From Pseudomonas putida (GTDB lineage: Bacteria; Pseudomonadota; Gammaproteobacteria; Pseudomonadales; Pseudomonadaceae), in assembly GCF_009883635.2 (NCBI RefSeq), contig NZ_CP026115.2, positions 1,798,001 to 1,862,000 of the forward strand: DNA of 64,000 bases, given 5' to 3'. Below, piece after piece: positions 8,882 through 17,254 of this stretch. A program made the position numbers and the translations under genes. Positions within the stretch are counted from its first letter, which is position 1, and each line of letters begins with the position of its first letter. The notes below the pieces were generated by a model. That model saw nothing but the letters and a program-made list of their open reading frames with translations, did not search any database and was not told the origin of the DNA.

Positions 8882-9060
8882 TTATTGCCGATTAACTTCG
8901 GACGTCAGCGAGACAACCGTGACGGCAGCCACCGGCACCCAGCCAGAGGCCTGTGCCGGCAGCACAGTGATGAAAAAACTGCCGAAGAACGCCGCAGCTT
9001 CAGGGTTGGTGGCGGACACCAGCAAGTCGACACGGTCGTTGTATTGAATGGCAGCGCTAT
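8882..9060 (-). pseudogene. Possible gene remnant after alaX, no start codon
   Basis: Directly behind the AlaX stop, a different frame reads a protein-like sequence of about 58 residues (AAIQYNDRVDLLV, PEAAAFFGSFF, GWVPVAAVTVVSLTSE) ending in TAA at 8882-8884, with GC-rich third positions. No ATG, GTG or TTG with a ribosome-binding site precedes it. It may be the 3' remnant of a lost gene. Function unknown. Confidence 0.3.
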
Positions 9061-9689
9061 CGAGCCACGTCGTAATGCACCGACAGCAGGCCCTTCTTCT
9101 CTTTGAGCTTGAGCACCTTGATCGGCCCGATCAAGCCCGCCGAGGCGACGTGCGTACCGCCGCAGCCGTGCATCGGCAGGGTGCCGAAACACACCGATCG
9201 GACACCGTCCTGGTCGATCAGCTGACGGGGCGCGTCGCGCTTTATCAGCGCGTTCACCGCCGCCTCGATGCCTTCGGCAGTCAGCGGCGCGCAGTCGGCC
9301 TGACGCTCGAAAACCACCCTGCACTCCCCCGGCCAGTGATGGCCTTTGCTGGGGAGCCAGCCCAAGTTCTGCCCGATACCGGAAATCAGGTGACCGGCCG
9401 AATGAAGGCGAGCATGCAGCGCGCGCACCTCGGGCGAGATGGCAATCTCGACGCTGCCCAAGGGCACAGGTTGCCCGACGATATGCGCCACCTCTCCCTC
9501 GACATTGAGCACTTCCTCTACCCGGATACCCGCGATGGTTCCCTCATCCGCCAACTGCCCACCACCCTGGGGGTGAAAGAGGGTCTGGGCCAGGTCGACC
9601 CGGTAGCGTCCATCCTCCCTCGGCGTGCAGCGCACCACGTGCGTGCTCAAGGTCAACTCATCGCTGGTGTAGTAAAGCCGTTGCGTCAT
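9057..9689 (-). CDS. AlaX-type alanyl-tRNA editing protein
   Basis: A 210-residue free-standing homologue of the alanyl-tRNA synthetase editing domain, which removes serine or glycine wrongly attached to tRNA-Ala. The zinc-binding HxxxH motif is visible (HARLHSAGHL, near residue 92) and the second zinc half-site is MHGCGGTH (near residue 175). The glycine-rich HPQGGGQ near residue 38 is also family-typical. The N-terminal glycine-rich RNA-binding part and the C-terminal domain of long AlaX forms are absent, so this is a short form. An AraC regulator reading the same way lies 120 bases upstream. Confidence 0.88.
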   Translation of the reverse strand: MTQRLYYTSDELTLSTHVVRCTPREDGRYRVDLAQTLFHPQGGGQLADEGTIAGIRVEEVLNVEGEVAHIVGQPVPLGSVEIAISPEVRALHARLHSAGHLISGIGQNLGWLPSKGHHWPGECRVVFERQADCAPLTAEGIEAAVNALIKRDAPRQLIDQDGVRSVCFGTLPMHGCGGTHVASAGLIGPIKVLKLKEKKGLLSVHYDVAR

Positions 9690-9809
9690 GGATCAAAATC
9701 CTCGCTTCTTTCCAGGGCAGTGCCCGATCAAGACTCAAGGGTAAAGAGAGAGGATTTCGCGCACTTGTAAAAAATTGACGGGTTCCGCAGGCGCCCGATC
9801 ATTCAGGGA

Positions 9810-10619
9810 TCAGTAACGAGACGGGGCAACACCAAAGGCTTGCTTGAAGGCCCGGTTGAAGTGACTCTGATCGTAGAAGCCCACCTCTTGCGCAACCCTG
9901 GTCAATTCCCACGGGGTATGGCTCAGCAGCACACAGGCGCGCTCCAGGCGCAATCGCACCAACCAGGCATGTGGCGTCATGCCGACCGTTTGCTTGAACA
10001 GCTTAAGGAAGTGAAAACGCTCCAGGCCGCACAACGCTGCCAGTTCTTCGAGCGTTATCTTGTCGGCGAGGTGTTCGTTGCAGTAATCCCGCACACGATG
10101 CCACTGCACGACTGAAAGCGTGCCTTTGACGAACTGCGGCTTGACCATCCGCGCTTGGGCGAACAGCCGCCCGAGCAGCATGAGCCATTGAGAATCGACG
10201 AACAGCGGGTCTGTAGGCAGCCCCTCGGCGAGCGAGCCGTGCAGCCGGGAAAGTTGAATGGCGAGACTTGCATCCTGCAGCAATGCGCCACCCAGGGCGG
10301 AAAACTGATCACGGCCGGTCAGCTCCTGGGTCACGCTGCGCAACAGGTCGGCGGACACCCGGAAGGTCTTGAGCGTGTAAGCGTCGTCGCCGGCGCTGAT
10401 GCCATCGTGGATTTCGCCAGGTGGCATCAACTGGATGGTGCCCGACGATAGCAACGTCGTCTGGCCATTGAGCACCTGGCGCTGTACGCCCTCGGTGATC
10501 AGGCCAACATGGAAATCCAGATGGTAGTGACGCCCGAAACGGAAACTCGAGAAGCGCGCCTCGCTCAGCACCAGCCCAGGGATTTCGCTGTTGCGTTTGT
10601 AATCAACGTGGTCTGCCAT
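9810..10619 (-). CDS. AraC-family transcriptional regulator
   Basis: A 269-residue regulator. The N-terminal cupin-like ligand domain (residues about 15-120, including GRHYHLDFHVGLI and MPPGEIHDG) is followed by two helix-turn-helix motifs: LEELAALCGLERFHFLKLFK near residue 195 and VAQEVGFYDQSHFNRAFK near residue 245. The latter holds the family signature. The last residues APSRY are typical. Its target is not evident. It reads in the same direction as alaX and is divergent from the gntP-type transporter 330 bases away, either of which could be regulated. Confidence 0.88.
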   Translation of the reverse strand: MADHVDYKRNSEIPGLVLSEARFSSFRFGRHYHLDFHVGLITEGVQRQVLNGQTTLLSSGTIQLMPPGEIHDGISAGDDAYTLKTFRVSADLLRSVTQELTGRDQFSALGGALLQDASLAIQLSRLHGSLAEGLPTDPLFVDSQWLMLLGRLFAQARMVKPQFVKGTLSVVQWHRVRDYCNEHLADKITLEELAALCGLERFHFLKLFKQTVGMTPHAWLVRLRLERACVLLSHTPWELTRVAQEVGFYDQSHFNRAFKQAFGVAPSRY

Positions 10620-10950
10620 CTCCCGCCTCCTGCCACACCGGGGGTGATCATCGCATACCTGATCGGGAGCGGTGGTGGCGTGGGCAAGGCTTTGCCACGA
10701 CCACTCGCTCTTGACAGCATCCCGCCGTACCGGAAATACTTTGAAATAGATTCATATAGATGACCAAATAACAAGGTGAATCGCTCCATGACCGCACTCT
10801 CCTGCCTTACCCGCTTTCCCGGCGCCATATCTCCGTGCGCCAGCCCCTGCCCCATTCCTCCGAACTTCGAAGCTTGCGCAGCCAATCGGCTATTTGCCCG
10901 TAACAGATGACTGTTCGCTACTGCCCGCAGAACCGCCCGAGATTCCCTGA
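10620..10950. other. Intergenic region between araC-type regulator and gluconate transporter
   Basis: 331 bases holding the divergent promoters of the AraC regulator and the transporter. An AT-rich stretch at about 10735-10775 is the likely promoter zone. I see no clear operator palindrome, small gene or RNA here. Confidence 0.5.
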
Positions 10951-12336
10951 ATGACTCCCTTAGATATACAGCTGTTGCTGACCGCACTGGTCAGTGTCCT
11001 GGTGCTGGTAGCGCTGATCGTGTCCCGCCTCAAGATGCACCCGCTGCTGGCCTTGCTGGTGGTGTCCATTGGCGTGGGCTTTGCCACCCGCATGGAGCCC
11101 GGCAACATCGTCTCCCACCTGCTAACGGGCGCTGGCAAGACGCTGGGTGCGGTCGGGGTGGTGATCGCGCTGGGCGCGATGCTCGGCAAGATCCTGGCGG
11201 ACGCTGGCGTCACTGAACAGGTCGCGGATGTGATCCTCAAGCGCACCTCGGACCGGATGATCCCTTGGGCGATGATGCTGGTTGCCTTTGTCATTGGCAT
11301 CCCGATGTTCTTCGAAGTGGGCCTGGTGATCATGCTGCCGCTGATCTTCAGCGTGGCGCGAAAGTTGGAGAGCAAGGCCCGCTTCAAGGGCTCGGCGTAT
11401 GTGTATGTCGGTGTGCCGGTGATCGCCGCGCTGGCCGCCATGCACGGCATGGTCCCACCGCACCCTGGCCCCTTGACCGCCATCGCCGTGCTCAAGACCT
11501 CGGTCGGGCCCACCATGCTCTATGGCTTCCTTGCCGCGATCCCGGCCATGATTCTGGGCGGCCCACTGTATGGCCTGTTCATTTCGCAGCGCATGAGCAC
11601 GCGGCCCGACCAGGCATTGCTGGACCAGTTCACCCTGGCCGAGAAAGCCGACGATCAACCCCGCCCCGGCGTAGCGGTCGGCATGCTGGCCGCGTTGCTG
11701 CCGGCAATCCTGATGCTGGTGCATGCCGTCGCCGAAATGCTGCTACCCAAGGGCAATGCGCTGCTGGAACTGGCCAGCTTCCTGGGCAACCCGTTGATCG
11801 CCATGCTGCTGGGCGTACTGTTCGCCGGCGCAAGCCTGGTACTCGCGCGCGGCGGCAACGCCGAACAGCTGCGCGATGCGCTGGGCAAAAGCCTCAAGCC
11901 GATCGCCTCGATCATCATGATCATCGCCGGGGGCGGAGCCTTCCAGGAGATGCTGACCAGCGCCAAGGTCGGCGATGCCATCGTGCACCTGACTCAGCAA
12001 TCGGCCTTCCCGCCGTTGATCCTGGGGTGGCTGATCGCGATGCTGCTGTCGGTGTCTACCGGCTCCGCCACGGTCGGTATCGTCGGCGCTGCCGGCTTGC
12101 TGGCGCCGCTTGCAGGCGCGGACCCGAGCCTGAACCTGCCGTTGCTGGCCCTGTCGATTGGCTGTGGTTCGCTGTTCTTCAACTATGCCAACCACGCGGG
12201 CTTCTGGATGGTGAAGGAGTCCTTTGGCATGACCATGGGTGAAGCGACCAAGACCATTTCGGTGGTGCAGTCCATCGTGGCGGTGGTCGGCTTGATCGTG
12301 GTGTTGATGCTGAATGCGGGGATTACGGTGGGCTGA
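10951..12336 (+). CDS. GntP-family gluconate:H+ symporter
   Basis: A 461-residue inner-membrane permease with about 12-14 hydrophobic helices. Family features include GFATRMEPGNIV near residue 50, GIPMFFEVGLVIMLPL near residue 112 (the conserved substrate-site region), VPPHPGPLTAIA near residue 172, and STGSATVGIVGAAGLL near residue 370. Members import gluconate or related sugar acids with protons. No gluconate kinase or GntR repressor adjoins, so the exact sugar acid is not fixed by context. The ATG follows a poor Shine-Dalgarno sequence, but the N-terminus matches family length. Confidence 0.9.
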   Translation: MTPLDIQLLLTALVSVLVLVALIVSRLKMHPLLALLVVSIGVGFATRMEPGNIVSHLLTGAGKTLGAVGVVIALGAMLGKILADAGVTEQVADVILKRTSDRMIPWAMMLVAFVIGIPMFFEVGLVIMLPLIFSVARKLESKARFKGSAYVYVGVPVIAALAAMHGMVPPHPGPLTAIAVLKTSVGPTMLYGFLAAIPAMILGGPLYGLFISQRMSTRPDQALLDQFTLAEKADDQPRPGVAVGMLAALLPAILMLVHAVAEMLLPKGNALLELASFLGNPLIAMLLGVLFAGASLVLARGGNAEQLRDALGKSLKPIASIIMIIAGGGAFQEMLTSAKVGDAIVHLTQQSAFPPLILGWLIAMLLSVSTGSATVGIVGAAGLLAPLAGADPSLNLPLLALSIGCGSLFFNYANHAGFWMVKESFGMTMGEATKTISVVQSIVAVVGLIVVLMLNAGITVG

Positions 12337-12367
12337 GCCGGAAGACCGGCCCAGTTCATCAGTTTGC

Positions 12368-13168
12368 TCATCGCTTTTCTGCGACCAGGGTGTAGCACAT
12401 CGGTATTTGTGCTGCGCCCTGCTCGTAGACGTCGTAGACCTCCTCTCGATTGGAATGCGGGTATTCGTCGCATGCACGAAGGGTCAAGCCTGCGCCAGTA
12501 ACGCTCATGAGCACATCGCTTAGCGGGTGGAGATGCCAGTATGACTGCAGCTCGTTGGGCTCGGCCTTGCCTTCGTAAACGATGGCGCCCGTTTCGACCA
12601 GCGGTTCGTTCAGGAAATAGGAAGTGCTGATGCGCCACGGGTCGCTGGCTTCGGGGTCGAGCATTTCCAGGAAGGGGTGCGTTTCGTAGATCACCAGGGT
12701 GCCGCCCGGTTTCAGCGTTCTGGCAACGTGGCTGAAGAACAGGGCGAGGTTGGGCATCCAGTTCAGGACACCGATGGTGATCAGGGCGACATCAAAGCGC
12801 TCGTTGAGGTTTGCCGGGAGCTCGTGGATGTCGGCTTCGATGAAGTCTGGCGAGTAAGGGGAAATCTCGGCTAGCTCGTGCGCTTGCTTGAGAAATTCGC
12901 GAGACTGATCGACGCCGACCACTTCCAATGCGCCAAGAGCAAACAGTGAAAGCACTTCACGGCCATTGTTGCAGCCCAGCTGGATAACGGCCTTTCCCGT
13001 TATGCCTACCTGTTTCAACTGGTCAGTCAGGGTGGAATCCAGGCACGAAAAGTCTTTGTGAGCCACGGCATCGATTAGCTGGCTCCAGGCCGCGCTTCGC
13101 CGATGGTGATCGGCTGATGCATTCCAGGCATCACGGTTTTTGGCGATGACATCCTTGTGAGAAACCAT
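12368..13168 (-). CDS. SAM-dependent class I methyltransferase
   Basis: A 266-residue protein with a class I methyltransferase fold. Motif I is VIQLGCNNGREVLSLF (near residue 62), followed by an acidic residue in VVGVDQSREFL, the post-I motif FIEADIHELP, and a LKPGGTLVIYETHPF strand near residue 170. ATG 13168 is chosen because GATGAGG lies 8 bases upstream and the protein begins MVSHKDVIAKNRDAWNASA; upstream in-frame codons to 13249 have no signal. The substrate is unknown. It is last of a short same-strand group of three genes. Confidence 0.85.
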   Translation of the reverse strand: MVSHKDVIAKNRDAWNASADHHRRSAAWSQLIDAVAHKDFSCLDSTLTDQLKQVGITGKAVIQLGCNNGREVLSLFALGALEVVGVDQSREFLKQAHELAEISPYSPDFIEADIHELPANLNERFDVALITIGVLNWMPNLALFFSHVARTLKPGGTLVIYETHPFLEMLDPEASDPWRISTSYFLNEPLVETGAIVYEGKAEPNELQSYWHLHPLSDVLMSVTGAGLTLRACDEYPHSNREEVYDVYEQGAAQIPMCYTLVAEKR

Positions 13169-13249
13169 CTTGAACCTCATCTTTCGTTGTTGAGGCTTCT
13201 GACAGTAGCAGCTGTGCCAGCTATAGGCTGGCGACAGCTCTGTTCCCAT

Positions 13250-13480
13250 TCAATCGACCAGGTCGCTCAAGTCGCTGGGGTCGATCATCTTCCCGCATTG
13301 CTCACTGGCCAGCCGGCTGATGATCCGGATCGCCTGGTGGATGCCTGCAGTGTTGCGGAAGCTCAGGTGAGGGTTGTGTTCGCACTCCAGCACTTCATCG
13401 TGCTGGACCAGGGCTTCGCCGAGCAGTTCGAGGGTCCAGGCGTAGCTTTGAATGGTGGATAAGCGTTCCTGGTCAGTCAT
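13250..13480 (-). CDS. Small hypothetical Pseudomonas protein, 76 aa
   Basis: A soluble, mostly helical protein (MTDQERLSTIQSYAWTLELL ...) that may belong to the short Pseudomonas-specific families encoded in such pairs, but I cannot name it with confidence. Its start overlaps the end of the 46-aa gene by 8 bases (ATGACTGA), so the two are translationally coupled. The methyltransferase follows after 81 bases. No catalytic motif is visible. Confidence 0.7.
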   Translation of the reverse strand: MTDQERLSTIQSYAWTLELLGEALVQHDEVLECEHNPHLSFRNTAGIHQAIRIISRLASEQCGKMIDPSDLSDLVD

Positions 13481-13613
13481 GGGGCACCACCTGCGGGTTG
13501 GAGGTGGGACGAGCCAGATCGCAGATCGGGTAGAAGCGGTGAGGTTTGGGAGCCGGCGCAGGGCGGCGGCGGAGAACGGATGCGAGGATCCTGAACGGAT
13601 TTCTGGTGGTCAT
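13473..13613 (-). CDS. Small basic peptide gene, 46 aa
   Basis: It starts MTTRNPFRILASVLRRRP and ends NPQVVPHD. AAGGAAC lies 8-9 bases before the ATG at 13613. The peptide is rich in Arg and Pro. A second ATG four bases upstream (13617) opens another frame of similar length, so the frame choice is not certain; this one is preferred because it overlaps the next start in ATGA fashion. It sits immediately behind a long structured leader. Function unknown. Confidence 0.55.
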   Translation of the reverse strand: MTTRNPFRILASVLRRRPAPAPKPHRFYPICDLARPTSNPQVVPHD

Positions 13614-13980
13614 GCATGAGTTCCTTTCGTTGTGGAACTGCCACCGCTCGCGGCCAAGCAAGTTTAGGTGGCAGCAGTACGCGGGTTGGCCGACCGGGAC
13701 GAAAGGAGCCCGGCACACCCGAAGGTGTCCCGCGCACCACCGCCATAACGCGACATCGCGGGCACAAAAAAGCGCCTGCGATGAAGACTGGGCGCTGCTG
13801 CGCCTTTCGATTCCGACCGGCCAAGGTCGCATCGCCGATGCTTCGGCGACTGGGGGAATTTATCCTTATGTTCCTGCTTTCGCAACCGTAGGCGTCTTGT
13901 GGGGTGGCAACGCGCGTTGTAGGAAAGATTCCAACCCCAGCAGGCACTTCGTAAACGCAGGACGAGGCTGATCTGAATCA
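13614..13980 (-). promoter_or_regulatory. Long structured 5' leader of the small-gene pair, with internal terminator-like hairpin
   Basis: About 360 bases upstream of the 46-aa gene contain no convincing gene but several stable hairpins when read on the minus strand. These include an ACACC/GGTGT tetraloop stem (13715-13728) inside a larger GCCGGGC...CCCGGTCGGC stem, and a GCGCC...GGCGC stem followed by six T residues (13765-13796). The intrinsic terminator lies before the coding sequence, so an attenuator or an independent small RNA is possible. This is my reading of the fold, not a computed structure. Confidence 0.4.
13765..13796 (-). terminator. Intrinsic terminator-like hairpin inside the leader
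   Basis: On the minus strand AGCGCC pairs with GGCGCT across a 14-base loop and runs into TTTTTT. It lies about 150 bases upstream of the 46-aa gene and not downstream of a recognisable gene. Confidence 0.5.
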
Positions 13981-14129
13981 GGACGGTTCATTTAACCTTC
14001 CGGAGATAATTCACTTTCCTGTTAGTTTAGACCCGACTAAGCTTGTGACGCTGAGACTCTCCGTTTGTTAACGGACGCATAGCGACCCAACGAACACTCA
14101 AATAAATTCACTCCTCGCCAGAGCCACCG

Positions 14130-14708
14130 ATGTCAATTATTCTAGACCTTGAATACAAGCCATTTCACACCTTCAATAAGAACCTCAAAAAAATAAGATT
14201 CATTCAGCACATACAGAAAGACCTAGCCAATTGCGACGCAACAAAGCTACATCTAAAAATACACTTTCTAAATCAATCCTACATAATCCAGTTAGTCGCA
14301 TTTTGGCAAGTATTTATTGAGGATCTTGCAAAATACGGATTTAGAAAAATCGAGAAATCCGAAGGTAGTCAAATATTGAAAACGATTGCCAAAAACAAAC
14401 TAAATGAATCACTTAACAGATTCAACACTCCAAACACAAAAAATGTCGACACACTTTTCAAAGAAACCCTCGGCATAAACAAGGTTTCAGAACATTGGCA
14501 ATCACCAGAGCTTACAAGGGATGAGGCAACGAACACTCTTAGCAAGATCCTGGATGCCAGGCACAGCATTGCTCATGAAGGACAAGCAATAACACCAATG
14601 TGCTTCGAAGAAAATTTCAAGAACATGGAGATCATAAGAAAAATTGCTGAGCTAACCGAGAACATAGTTCTTGAAGAGTTGAAATCAGCTCTCGAACTGA
14701 AAAAGTAA
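14130..14708 (+). CDS. HEPN-domain protein (putative RNase), 192 aa
   Basis: An AT-rich, all-helical protein unlike its neighbours in base composition, which points to recent transfer. Near the C-terminus, DARHSIAHEG contains the R-x4-H signature (Arg144, His149) of HEPN ribonuclease domains, and the family places it in a late helix as here. HEPN proteins act in abortive infection, toxin-antitoxin and RNA-processing systems. No MNT antitoxin or restriction gene is adjacent, so this is a solitary HEPN gene. Inferred role: host defence or RNA cleavage. No clear ribosome-binding site is visible before the ATG. Confidence 0.7.
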   Translation: MSIILDLEYKPFHTFNKNLKKIRFIQHIQKDLANCDATKLHLKIHFLNQSYIIQLVAFWQVFIEDLAKYGFRKIEKSEGSQILKTIAKNKLNESLNRFNTPNTKNVDTLFKETLGINKVSEHWQSPELTRDEATNTLSKILDARHSIAHEGQAITPMCFEENFKNMEIIRKIAELTENIVLEELKSALELKK

Positions 14709-14864
14709 TTATGATCTCCCACGACTTTAGTGACAGCCCATGAACTACCGCATAGAACCCAGGATAGGGAAGTGCGTTTTAAGCGTAGTATCTGCTAAAC
14801 GATCAAGGCTTCGATCCATCTGACAACATTCACCACCGTTGTTAGGTACGCAGTGTAGGGTGAT

Positions 14865-15008
14865 CTACTCATAGCGTGCACATGCATGGACCGCTCTCAG
14901 CTCATAGAAGCTTTTGAGGTTGTATGCATTCAAGATGATGGTGCGCAGGACAGGGGGGTCTGCAAAACATTCAGCGAAAGGGGAGGCGCCCCTCTCGCGG
15001 TCGCCCAT
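14865..15008 (-). other. Possible 47-aa ORF or gene fragment in the accessory pocket
   Basis: The 343 bases between the HEPN and Fic genes hold one protein-like minus-strand frame, ATG at 15008 to TAG at 14865, reading MGDRERGASPFAECFADPP and ending ELRAVHACARYE. It has no obvious ribosome-binding site and could be the tail of a lost transposase or other gene. Nothing else is supported in this gap. Confidence 0.25.
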
Positions 15009-15051
15009 GGATGTTTGTTTCAGGGGGCGACTGGGGTACCGAAGGTGCTTC

Positions 15052-16206
15052 TCACGGCCTATCGAGTGGCTCCGGAATGAAACCTTGGCCTCTCAACGCC
15101 CTGATGACTCCCCGTATCAAATAATTGTTCGAGAACCCGATCGTGTACTGTCTGGACCCCGGGCTGACCGGTAGCAGCATCCCCTGGTCCACCAGATTCT
15201 TGATCTGGTAGGTACGTTGGGCCGCGGTGAGCTTCGGGACTGCCTGCGCAATGTCAGCAGACTTCACAACTTTCATGTTTATCGCACAGGCCAGAATCTG
15301 CTCTTCGACTGAAGTGATCCATTCCCGGCTGCGCGCATAACTCACAGCTGGGGACAAAACCGATTTTGTGAGGTAGCCATACTGGGTGAGCCTATCCACT
15401 TTCTCCAGCTCATCACGAATGCCCTCAAGCACGTAAATGCACCATGCTTCCAACCCCGCCGCAGTGCCGGTATCAGCCATCCCCAACATGGAATAATACT
15501 TTTCCCGGTCGTTGCAGAACACTGCGGTCGGGTTCAGCACCCTCCCGCCCACGTTCACGTTGAAGCCGTACTTCATCAGCAGCGCGTAGGTGAGCAGCCT
15601 TACCACTCGCCCGTTGCCATTACCGAATGGGTGAATCCAGCCGAAGCGATGGTGCGCCAGGGCGACCTTCATCAATGCATATTTCGGCGAATCGTCGCGG
15701 TTGATGAAGCTGACCAATTCCTGCATGTACTGCGGCACCAGCAGCCCCTCAGGCGGGAGGTGATCCGACTGGGAAATACGCACCGGCCCTTCACGGTAGG
15801 CACCGGGTGTGCGGTCTCCTTCGCGACGCAGATCGACCACCGTCATGGCGTGCAGCTCGCGGATCATGTGCTCCGTCAGATCCACGCCGGGCTGCATCAC
15901 CTGCTCGATGTACTCCATCGCCTTCTCGATGTTGGCGACCTCCAGCAACTGATCGGTGCTTTCGGCTGTGCCTTCGACCTTGCTGTCGATGTAGTCCGCC
16001 AGGGTGGTGTGGTTACCCTCGATTCGCGCAGATCCCAAGCTCTCCAATGTATGGAAGATGTCCTTGAGCTGGAAGAAAACCGGTGCAGGTGTGTCGCCCT
16101 CTAGCCGTAACCTGCGCAGGAACTCAAGCTCGCTCAACACGTCGACCAAGGGTGAGTCGAAGGAGGGGTTCAGCAACTGGAGATCGTGGTGAGAAAATTG
16201 CGGCAT
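15052..16206 (-). CDS. Fic-domain protein (putative AMP-transferase) with N-terminal inhibitory helix
   Basis: A 384-residue Fic protein. The catalytic motif HPFGNGNGR is intact at residues 192-200, so AMPylation or a related nucleotide transfer to a protein hydroxyl is expected. The inhibitory motif SARIEG at residues 59-64 fits [S/T]xxxE[G/N] placed before the Fic core, the self-inhibited (class II) arrangement. The C-terminal ~100 residues look like a winged helix ([18 protein letters not shown]), common in the larger Fic/DUF4172-like bacterial proteins. No separate antitoxin gene is needed or seen. It lies between the HEPN gene and tRNA-Thr in an accessory pocket. Confidence 0.9.
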   Translation of the reverse strand: MPQFSHHDLQLLNPSFDSPLVDVLSELEFLRRLRLEGDTPAPVFFQLKDIFHTLESLGSARIEGNHTTLADYIDSKVEGTAESTDQLLEVANIEKAMEYIEQVMQPGVDLTEHMIRELHAMTVVDLRREGDRTPGAYREGPVRISQSDHLPPEGLLVPQYMQELVSFINRDDSPKYALMKVALAHHRFGWIHPFGNGNGRVVRLLTYALLMKYGFNVNVGGRVLNPTAVFCNDREKYYSMLGMADTGTAAGLEAWCIYVLEGIRDELEKVDRLTQYGYLTKSVLSPAVSYARSREWITSVEEQILACAINMKVVKSADIAQAVPKLTAAQRTYQIKNLVDQGMLLPVSPGSRQYTIGFSNNYLIRGVIRALRGQGFIPEPLDRP

Positions 16207-16414
16207 CTCTGAATTATCTCTAAGCGGCGATGAGATTATCTCGAATTTTTTTGCTTTTTAGCCCGTATTCATTAGACCCAAGCCTTTACGAAGAAAAGCA
16301 TTATCTCGAAAGCCGCGCAACCCTAAGTGGAAAAAGGCACGTCGATAAGTGGAATTTGACCCGTGTTGGGTGCAAGCCTCGGGGCCGAGAGGGGACGAAA
16401 AATCACAGGCAAAA

Positions 16415-16437
16415 GAAAACCGCCCAAGCGGCGGTTT
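16415..16437 (-). terminator. Terminator downstream of tRNA-Thr
   Basis: AAACCGCC pairs with GGCGGTTT, with a T-rich run on the minus strand. It lies about 47 bases past the tRNA 3' end, so it probably ends the tRNA transcript. Confidence 0.65.
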
Positions 16438-16483
16438 CATTGGCCTTCACGGATCTTGGAGATACACCGCGAACAAGGATGTC

Positions 16484-16559
16484 TGGTGCCGGAGACAGGA
16501 ATCGAACCTGCGACCTTCGCGTTACGAGTGCGCTGCTCTACCGACTGAGCTACACCGGC
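16484..16559 (-). tRNA. tRNA-Thr(CGT)
   Basis: 76 bases including an encoded CCA (TGG at 16484-16486 on the plus strand). The acceptor stem begins GCCGGTG, the D arm is AGCTCAGTCGGTAGAGC, the anticodon loop reads ACTCGTAAC with anticodon CGT, and the T arm contains GGTTCGATTCC. tRNA-Thr genes are common island insertion sites. The HEPN/Fic pocket lies on its 3' side, but I found no second copy of the tRNA 3' end to prove an attachment site. Confidence 0.95.
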
Positions 16560-16629
16560 GTGTAGCGCAACGTACCACTGCCGCACCCGCCGCGTAAACC
16601 CCTGTTTCCCCGGCCTTATTCCCCGCCCC

Positions 16630-17040
16630 TCAGGACGCTTTGCAGCCCTTCGGCGCGAGGTCTTCCTCGATGTTGGTAGTGCAGCTCCAGCCGGTAGGCG
16701 AGCGGGTCAGGGTCAGGCTCTTGCCAACCACATTGGCCGGCGCATCAGCCAGGGTGCACGCGATCGTGCCAGTCCCGTCCGCCGCCTTGCTGCTGACCGT
16801 GATCGCACAGTTCGCCGTAGCCGGCTGGCCACCCAACTCAGCCACACTCCCCACATCCTTGCCTTCATTCAACCGCAGCTCCATCGCCGTCTTCAGCGCG
16901 CTGATTTCCAACAACCCGGCCGCAGCCTTGGTGCGGGACTGGTGGTTGGTGTACATCGGGATGGCGATGGTCGCCAGAATGCCAATGATCGCGACGACGA
17001 TCATCAGTTCGATCAGGGTGATACCGCGTTGCCCTTTCAT
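16630..17040 (-). CDS. pilA: Type IV major pilin
   Basis: A 136-residue type IVa prepilin. The leader MKGQRG is cleaved before Ile7; the mature N-terminus [20 protein letters not shown] has the conserved Glu5 and the hydrophobic assembly helix. Two C-terminal cysteines ([15 protein letters not shown]) form the usual D-loop. ATG 17040 follows AAGGAAA; the upstream in-frame methionine at 17154 would give a non-pilin leader. It is divergent from pilC-pilD as in other pseudomonads, but the usual pilB extension ATPase gene is absent from the cluster. Confidence 0.93.
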   Translation of the reverse strand: MKGQRGITLIELMIVVAIIGILATIAIPMYTNHQSRTKAAAGLLEISALKTAMELRLNEGKDVGSVAELGGQPATANCAITVSSKAADGTGTIACTLADAPANVVGKSLTLTRSPTGWSCTTNIEEDLAPKGCKAS

Positions 17041-17254
17041 GAACGATTTCCTTTTGATACGTGTACTCGTGGAGGTCAGGTTCGCCCCCAGCTGGCAGCG
17101 GCGCAGTAGGCCTGAACAGACACCTTTTGTCACCCCTGCCCGCCAGGGCGTCATCTTCGGTGAACTACTCTAGTGAGCATCACGGACGCACGCCCGCTCA
17201 TGGATGCGACAAGCTGTTTCCAGGCTTGTCGCACGAGCAGAAAAGGACCTTTGC

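Noticed and set aside
16484..16559. tRNA-Thr as attachment site for the HEPN/Fic pocket
   Set aside because: I searched by eye for a second copy of the tRNA 3' end between 13.6 and 16.4 kb and found none, so integration here is not supported.
17041..17254. Sigma-54 promoter or pilB gene between pilA and pilC
   Set aside because: No GG-N10-GC pair of the TGGCAC/TTGC type at proper spacing was found, and there is no room for pilB.
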